Made by a program: the position numbers and the translations under genes. Below the pieces are notes generated by a model, which saw nothing but the letters and a program-made list of their open reading frames with translations, was not told where the DNA came from and did not search any database. A stretch of 64,000 bases of DNA, from NCBI GenBank assembly GCA_040797845.1, contig JBFNFA010000014.1:1-64000 (forward strand). Reading direction: 5' to 3'. Source of the stretch: Clostridium_AW sp040797845 (lineage in GTDB: Bacteria; Bacillota; Clostridia; Clostridiales; Clostridiaceae). Position 1 is the first letter of the stretch; each line of letters opens with the position of its first letter. Below, piece by piece: positions 59,270-64,000 of this stretch.

Positions 59270-60427
59270 TTAAAATGTTGATATAAGTTTATATATACCA
59301 AACTCTCTATGATTCAGTGATTCAGCCTTAGTATATTTTCCGTTAATCACTTCAAGCATTTCCTCAAATATTTTTTCTCCTACATCCTGTATAGTTTCAT
59401 GTCCTTCTATTATTGTTCCTGCGTTTATATCAATATTATCTTTCATATTTACAAAGGTTTCTGGATTCCCTGTAACTTTTATTACAGGAGCTATAGGACA
59501 ACCTGTTGGCGTTCCTCTACCTGTAGTAAACAATACTAATTGTGCTCCTCCTGCTACCATACCAGTTATGGATTCTATATCTTGACCTGGAGTATCCATA
59601 ATGTAAAGGCCTTTACCTTTTGGCATTTCTGAATAAGCTAATACATCCTGTATTATTCTTGTTCCACCTTTATAAATACATCCTAAAGATTTTTCTTCTA
59701 TAGTTGTTAATCCACCTTGGATGTTTCCTGGAGTTGGTTGTCCTCCTCTCATATCAACGCCCATAGTGTTAGCTTTCTTTTCACAGTCTGAAACTATTTT
59801 AAGTATTTTATCTCCTACTTCTTGTGATACAGCTCTTTTAGCTAAAATATGCTCTGCTCCAATAAACTCTGTAGTTTCTGAAAATATTGAAGTACCTCCT
59901 AGGTCTACTACTTTATCTGAAACATATCCAACTGCTGGGTTTGAAGCTAGCCCAGAGGTTGTATCTGATCCACCACATTCAATGGCAATTGTAATTTCTG
60001 ATAAGTCTATTTCTTCTTTTTGCATTTTGCTTGCTTCTGCTGCCATCTCTCTTACAATTTTTGTACCTAAAGCTTCTGTATTTAATGTACCTTTATTTTC
60101 TTGAATGATTATACATTCAGCTCTCTTACCAGTTTCTCTTATTTTTTCCGCTACTTCTTTAGCTGGAACTCCTTCACAACCTAATCCCACTACTAAAACA
60201 GCAGCTATATTAGGGTTCTTTCCTAAATTTATTAATATTTCAGTAGTCAATTCTAAGTCAGGTCCTATTTGGCAACAGCCATGTTGATTAGGAATAGCTA
60301 CTGCCCCTTTAACATGATTTGCAATCCTTCCTGCTACTTCACTTGCACATACTGATGCTGGTATTACTAATACATAATTCCTAATTCCTATTTCTCCATT
60401 TTCTCTTCTATATCCATATAATTTCAT
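59270..60427 (-). CDS. UxaA-family dehydratase, large subunit
   Basis: The 385-aa protein is the C-terminal, catalytic part of UxaA/GarD-type altronate/galactarate dehydratases. The typical segments NQHGCCQIGPD, GGSDTTSGLASNPAVG and TGRGTPTGCPIAPVIKV are present; cysteines in these are likely cluster or metal ligands. It pairs with the SAF subunit coded upstream, overlapping by one base. Split forms of this family include sulfolactate sulfo-lyase (SuyAB) as well as dehydratases. Here the kinase, PdxA2 and KdgT genes favour a sugar acid. Confidence 0.88.
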   Translation of the reverse strand: MKLYGYRRENGEIGIRNYVLVIPASVCASEVAGRIANHVKGAVAIPNQHGCCQIGPDLELTTEILINLGKNPNIAAVLVVGLGCEGVPAKEVAEKIRETGKRAECIIIQENKGTLNTEALGTKIVREMAAEASKMQKEEIDLSEITIAIECGGSDTTSGLASNPAVGYVSDKVVDLGGTSIFSETTEFIGAEHILAKRAVSQEVGDKILKIVSDCEKKANTMGVDMRGGQPTPGNIQGGLTTIEEKSLGCIYKGGTRIIQDVLAYSEMPKGKGLYIMDTPGQDIESITGMVAGGAQLVLFTTGRGTPTGCPIAPVIKVTGNPETFVNMKDNIDINAGTIIEGHETIQDVGEKIFEEMLEVINGKYTKAESLNHREFGIYKLISTF

Positions 60428-60726
60428 TATTTTTGCACCTCCAAATCTCCTCTTCCTCTTTCACTTACAACATTATGCACATGTACATAATCTCCACATC
60501 TTATATCTTTTGTTGCCTGTCCAATCTCTTCACCATATTTTGTGATTTCATCATCTTTTTTAATATCTCTTATAGCAAATTTATGGCCAAAAGGAATATC
60601 ATCATTTAGTGTGATCCTATCCTCCTTTCCAAAAATGTCTACAATTACGCTTTCACCTTTTTTTAAATCTTTTACTGTAGTTGCTACATTATCCTTTTCA
60701 TGAGCTACTACTGCTAGTTTTAACAT
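60427..60726 (-). CDS. UxaA-family dehydratase, SAF-domain small subunit
   Basis: The 99-aa protein is an SAF domain, equal to the N-terminus of UxaA or to SuyA. It begins MLKLAVVAHEKDNVATTVKDL and has the GHKFAIRDIKKDDEITKYGEEIGQA segment typical of UxaA. It forms the active enzyme with the large subunit. It is the first gene of the operon, behind the sigma-54 promoter at 60763-60780. GGGGTGA lies before the ATG. Confidence 0.88.
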   Translation of the reverse strand: MLKLAVVAHEKDNVATTVKDLKKGESVIVDIFGKEDRITLNDDIPFGHKFAIRDIKKDDEITKYGEEIGQATKDIRCGDYVHVHNVVSERGRGDLEVQK

Positions 60727-60762
60727 CTACATCACCCCTAATTTTTCTTTATTCTTTATTAA

Positions 60763-60780
60763 AGCAAAGACCATGCCAAA
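60763..60780 (-). promoter_or_regulatory. Sigma-54 promoter of the acid-sugar operon
   Basis: On the minus strand TTGGCATGGTCTTTGCTTT has GG and GC separated by exactly 10 bp and matches YTGGCACG-N4-TTGCW except for C-to-T. It lies about 37 bases before the first gene and near a sigma-54 activator gene. Confidence 0.9.
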
Positions 60781-60883
60781 GTGTTATTTATATATATATA
60801 ATCATCTAAAGGTATTGACTATTCTAAATTAAATGATGTTTTAGAATAATATATATTCTTTTCTTTAAATCTATTGTTGCATT

Positions 60884-60906
60884 TTGCTTCAATATACTTG
60901 ATGCAA
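60884..60906. promoter_or_regulatory. Upstream activator site for the sigma-54 regulator
   Basis: TTGCTTCAA (60884-60892) and TTGATGCAA (60898-60906) form a 9-bp inverted repeat (one mismatch), centred about 118 bp from the sigma-54 promoter. Position and symmetry suit an enhancer-binding-protein site. Confidence 0.7.
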
Positions 60907-60916
60907 AAAGAAAAAA

Positions 60917-60937
60917 CATGTTGCAAACTGCAACATG
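60917..60937 (-). terminator. Terminator of the sigma-54 activator gene
   Basis: CATGTTGCA-AAC-TGCAACATG; on the minus strand TTTTTTCTTTTT follows. It lies between the activator gene and its upstream site. Confidence 0.85.
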
Positions 60938-62863
60938 CTAATTTTCTCTTAATTTTCTCCATATGGTAGATCTATTCACGTTTAAAACTTCAGATGCTCT
61001 ATTTACTGAACCATTACATTTCTGAAGTATATACTTAATATATTGATTTTCTAACTCTTTTAAATTCATATCTTTTTTCACTTTAAATACACAGCCCTCT
61101 TCTTTAAATAAACCTTCTAATTCATTACATACATTTTCCCCTTTAGAATCCACTTTAAAATCCCCTTCTAAAATTATATCTTCTTCCCTTAATTCTTCTT
61201 TTTCTGCAAGTATTACAGCTCTTTGTATTATGCCTTCTAACTCCCTTATATTCCCCTTATAACAATATTTCAAGAGAAGATTTAATACTCCTTTATCCAT
61301 GCTCTTAACAGGTTTATTATATTTTGAAGAATATTTTTTTATAAAACACTGGCTTAACTCTTCAATATCTTCAATTCTTTCGTTTAGGGAAGGTATTTTT
61401 AGGGACAATATGTTTATTCTAAAATAAAGATCCTCTCTAAATTCCCCATTCTCTACCATACCTCTTAAATTTTTATTGGTTGCAGAAATAACTCTTACAT
61501 CTACAGGAAGCACTTTATCATCACCTATTCTCATAACTTCTCTCTCTTGCAGCACTCTTAAAAGTCTACCTTGAAGTTCTAAAGGTAGTTCACCTATTTC
61601 ATCTAAAAATATAGTTCCACCATGGGCAAGCTCAAAAATACCTGCTTTCCCTCCCTTTGCTGCCCCTGTAAATGCACCTTCTACATATCCGAATAACTCA
61701 CTTTCTATTAAATTTGGTGGAAGTGCCGCACAGTTAATGGCTACAAAGGGACCTTTTTTCCTATGACTATAGTTGTGCATACTTTGCGCGAAGAGTTCTT
61801 TTCCAACACCTGATGGTCCTATTATTAGTATTGGCGAATCATATTTACTATATTTTTTAGCTCTTTCTATGCATTCCTCTGTTTTCTTGCTTTTATATAT
61901 TATTTGATTAAAATTATATTTTGCCACAAATCCCTTCTTCAATAAATTCAACCTTACCTTTTTTTCTAAATTCTGAAGTTCAGTGACATCCTGAAAAGTT
62001 GCTACTACTCCCTTTATTTCATTATCTACAATTATGGGTACTCTATTAGTAGCTATTTTAGATTGCCCTACTTCCTGAATCTCTCCAAGTTCTGATATAC
62101 CACTTCTTAATACGCCAGGTAGTTTACTATTCCTTACAACATCTTCTATATTTTTACCAATAACATTTTTTTCATTTAACCCGAAAATTTTCTCCGCCCT
62201 GCTATTGATTATAGATATTTTACCATTGTCATCTACAGAAATTATCCCATCATGTACAAAATCCATTATAGTTTTAAATCTTTGTGCTTTTTCCTTTTCT
62301 ATTTTAGACATCTGTAGTATCCTTCTAGCCTCTTGCATTGCATTAAGTACAGCTTCTTCCCCAGAGGTAATCATATAGTTTACACAATTTAATTTTTTTG
62401 ATACTTTGCTAGCTACCGTATCTCCAACGAAAATTTTAATCCCTTTCTCCGCATAGGACCTAATCTTTTCTTCAGCATACTCTTCTCTTTCTATTTCAAT
62501 TTTCACCATATCTAAGCCTAATATATCTTGTATTATTTCACAACCGTGAATTATATTTTTATATCCAACCACACCTATGGTATCCTTATAATTAATTATA
62601 TCTTTAAATCCTCTTAATATATCAAAGGAAGTCATCTTAATTTCTACTACAGGTATATCCACCGCGTTTTTTATCATTGTATAAGTTCCACCTCTAGAGA
62701 TTATTAAACTAGCTCCCTTTTCCACTATTTTCTTTGCCTCAACAACTCCTTGACTTAAGTTCCCTAAAACTACTTCAATATTTTGATATCCCTTTTCTTT
62801 AATTATTTTATTACTTAATTCATACAAATCCTTAAAAGGAGCAACCACAACTATATCATTCAT
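60938..62863 (-). CDS. PrpR-type sigma-54-dependent transcriptional activator
   Basis: The 641-aa protein has an N-terminal PrpR_N sensor (about 1-180), a PAS domain (about 195-300), the AAA+ sigma-54 contact domain with Walker A GPSGVGKELFAQ (near 354-363) and the GAFTGA loop, and a C-terminal Fis-type helix-turn-helix (GSVNRASEVLNVNRSTIWRKL). It activates the adjacent acid-sugar operon; a -24/-12 promoter and a palindromic upstream site lie in the 210-bp gap. PrpR_N domains bind small organic acids, so the substrate or an intermediate is the likely inducer. Confidence 0.92.
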   Translation of the reverse strand: MNDIVVVAPFKDLYELSNKIIKEKGYQNIEVVLGNLSQGVVEAKKIVEKGASLIISRGGTYTMIKNAVDIPVVEIKMTSFDILRGFKDIINYKDTIGVVGYKNIIHGCEIIQDILGLDMVKIEIEREEYAEEKIRSYAEKGIKIFVGDTVASKVSKKLNCVNYMITSGEEAVLNAMQEARRILQMSKIEKEKAQRFKTIMDFVHDGIISVDDNGKISIINSRAEKIFGLNEKNVIGKNIEDVVRNSKLPGVLRSGISELGEIQEVGQSKIATNRVPIIVDNEIKGVVATFQDVTELQNLEKKVRLNLLKKGFVAKYNFNQIIYKSKKTEECIERAKKYSKYDSPILIIGPSGVGKELFAQSMHNYSHRKKGPFVAINCAALPPNLIESELFGYVEGAFTGAAKGGKAGIFELAHGGTIFLDEIGELPLELQGRLLRVLQEREVMRIGDDKVLPVDVRVISATNKNLRGMVENGEFREDLYFRINILSLKIPSLNERIEDIEELSQCFIKKYSSKYNKPVKSMDKGVLNLLLKYCYKGNIRELEGIIQRAVILAEKEELREEDIILEGDFKVDSKGENVCNELEGLFKEEGCVFKVKKDMNLKELENQYIKYILQKCNGSVNRASEVLNVNRSTIWRKLREN

Positions 62864-62936
62864 AATACCCTACCCCTTATCTTTTAATGTAATAACGAAG
62901 ACCTTTGTTTAAAGTATATACTTAATTATCTTTTTA

Positions 62937-62970
62937 AAAAAGGGATTTCGCTATGCAAAATCCCTTTTTT
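62937..62970 (-). terminator. Terminator of eutJ
   Basis: AAAAAGGGATTT and AAATCCCTTTTT form a 12-bp stem with a 9-nt loop, T-run on both sides. Confidence 0.85.
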
Positions 62971-63013
62971 ATTACCACCTGTCATAATATATTTTATTTT
63001 TATGAAATCTATC

Positions 63014-63832
63014 TTATAATCGTGAATCCATAGCAATGCCCATAGGAGTTACTAATAGTGGATTTTCCGGTTTTACGCATTTTATGCCAGTATACTTTTC
63101 TATTATTTTCTCACAGTCCTTAAGACAACAAGTTCCTCCAACTAAGTAAATTATATCTACATTATGTCCATTTATGCATTGATTTACTATACTTCCTACC
63201 TTTTCTAAAACCGGTTTAACTATAGGTAATATTTCATGATGTTTTTCATTTTTTCTTTTAAGATTCTCGGCTTCTTCAAAACTTATACGATGATATCCTG
63301 CTAAAACTAAGGATAAGTGCGTTCCTCCTGTTGGCTCATCAGCAGTATAAATAACGTTACCATTCTTTAAAATAGATATGCCCGTAGTTCCTCCCCCTAT
63401 ATCTACTATGGCGCCATCCCTTATTCCTAATATATGAGCAGCAGCTGTGGGTTCATCTACTATGTTATTAACTTCAAAACCAGCTCCCTCAACTACATTC
63501 TTCATAACTTTAATATTACCTTCTGAAATTCCTGGAGGTATGGCAGTTGCTGCATATTTTAATTCTATCCCTAATCTTTTTTCTATTTTGCTCTTTAATT
63601 TTGAAACTATATCTACAGCATTTAAGTAATCTACTACTATACCATCCTTTACCGCACTAGCTCTATACATTTCCCCGCAAATTGGATTGTTTTCTTTATC
63701 AAGTACAGTAATAACTATGTGTGAAGTTCCTAAATCTACTCCCACCTTCATTTCGCAGTCCGCATTAATTTTATCATCTTTATTCATAGTTTCTTCCATT
63801 TTTTTTATCAAATTATTTGCTTCTTCTAACAT
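63014..63832 (-). CDS. eutJ: Ethanolamine utilisation chaperone EutJ
   Basis: The 272-aa protein has the actin/Hsp70 ATPase fold with phosphate-1 motif VGVDLGTSH (about 29-37), VDEPTAAAH and VDIGGGTTG, and lacks the Hsp70 peptide-binding domain. It is the EutJ family, usually part of a microcompartment operon for ethanolamine or propanediol. No other eut gene is adjacent on the left; more may lie beyond the right edge. GGAGGGATAGTG lies before the ATG. Confidence 0.88.
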   Translation of the reverse strand: MLEEANNLIKKMEETMNKDDKINADCEMKVGVDLGTSHIVITVLDKENNPICGEMYRASAVKDGIVVDYLNAVDIVSKLKSKIEKRLGIELKYAATAIPPGISEGNIKVMKNVVEGAGFEVNNIVDEPTAAAHILGIRDGAIVDIGGGTTGISILKNGNVIYTADEPTGGTHLSLVLAGYHRISFEEAENLKRKNEKHHEILPIVKPVLEKVGSIVNQCINGHNVDIIYLVGGTCCLKDCEKIIEKYTGIKCVKPENPLLVTPMGIAMDSRL

Positions 63833-64000
63833 ATAATCACTATCCCTCCTACTTTAATTTTCCCCTATTAATTAAATAATATATATATAAATATGTAAAA
63901 TCAACCATTAAAATTTCTTTGGTCTATGAGTATGAATTTGCCTTTGTATTCTCAAAGTATTTTTGTACATCCATGTGGAATACTAAATGATGTTAACTAT
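63833..64000. other. Right-edge stretch without recognisable gene
   Basis: The region upstream of eutJ. I see no ORF with a ribosome-binding site and no RNA gene in these 168 bases; the promoter of eutJ is presumably here. Confidence 0.35.

Noticed and set aside
59270..60726. Sulfolactate sulfo-lyase (SuyAB) as the firm call for the split UxaA pair
   Set aside because: The split form fits, but the operon has sugar-acid kinase, dehydrogenase and KdgT genes and no sulfonate genes, so dehydratase is more likely.
1..64000. CRISPR arrays, insertion sequences, prophage genes, tRNA or rRNA genes
   Set aside because: No direct-repeat array, transposase, integrase or phage structural protein, and no tRNA or rRNA sequence could be recognised.

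Overview
The window is AT-rich, densely coding DNA from a low-GC, anaerobic Firmicute, most likely a Clostridium-type organism. The signs are strong AGGAGG-like ribosome-binding sites, TTG and GTG starts, CTC-type ribosomal protein L25, the long Firmicutes-type GalT, a clostridial lysine 2,3-aminomutase, two tiny LDCC-family proteins and three methyl-accepting chemotaxis receptors. I see no rRNA, tRNA, CRISPR array, phage or insertion sequence, so this looks like ordinary chromosome. Species cannot be fixed from the sequence alone.

Layout. 0-5 kb: a PAP2 phosphatase, a BusR-like GntR-RCK regulator, and a divergent locus in which an AlaDH/PNT-family dehydrogenase faces a NodB-like hydrolase plus kamA across a compact promoter/operator region. 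5-17 kb: a Cache chemoreceptor (probably with an ATT start), a UPF0316 protein, homoserine dehydrogenase with a CodY-like box, a padR-degV pair behind a four-site operator array, a zinc-ribbon membrane protein, an S41 protease, an SGNH hydrolase, a soluble CZB chemoreceptor, and a PanT-like ECF S component followed by a P1-family aminopeptidase. 17-26 kb: L25, GNAT, aldehyde dehydrogenase, Na/Pi cotransporter, a LiaF-like protein, an FMN glutamate-synthase-like protein, and a copper locus (HMA-cupredoxin membrane protein, copZ, LDCC protein, csoR with its operator). 26-33 kb: a two-component system, thiI-iscS, a second LDCC-like mini-gene, tcdA and a primary-type sigma factor. 33-42 kb: a complete galactose module (mglBAC importer, galR, galTKE). 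42-54 kb: radical SAM protein, acetamidase-like protein, a YtrA-type GntR/ABC operon, birA and bioY with a BirA box, an ECF sigma, a ferredoxin-type membrane protein, LapA-like protein, a second two-component system and a third chemoreceptor. 54-64 kb: eutH, an acid-sugar catabolic operon (split UxaA dehydratase, KdgT permease, DUF1537 kinase, PdxA2 dehydrogenase) under a PrpR-type sigma-54 activator, then eutJ.

How the parts work together. The galactose region takes galactose or methyl-galactoside from uptake to UDP-sugars, with an operator sitting on an internal gal promoter. BirA and bioY form a biotin sensing/uptake pair linked by a recognisable BirA operator. CsoR, CopZ, the LDCC protein and the HMA-cupredoxin protein form a copper-response module without a CopA ATPase in view. 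The acid-sugar operon has a sigma-54 promoter with exact -24/-12 spacing and a palindromic upstream site near the activator gene.

The most interesting items are the kamA locus with its unusual partner genes, the acid-sugar operon with an apparently redundant dehydratase, the hairpin between the Shine-Dalgarno sequence and start codon of birA, the ATT-started chemoreceptor, the 16-bp-periodic operator array, and a structured-RNA candidate near 49.8 kb.
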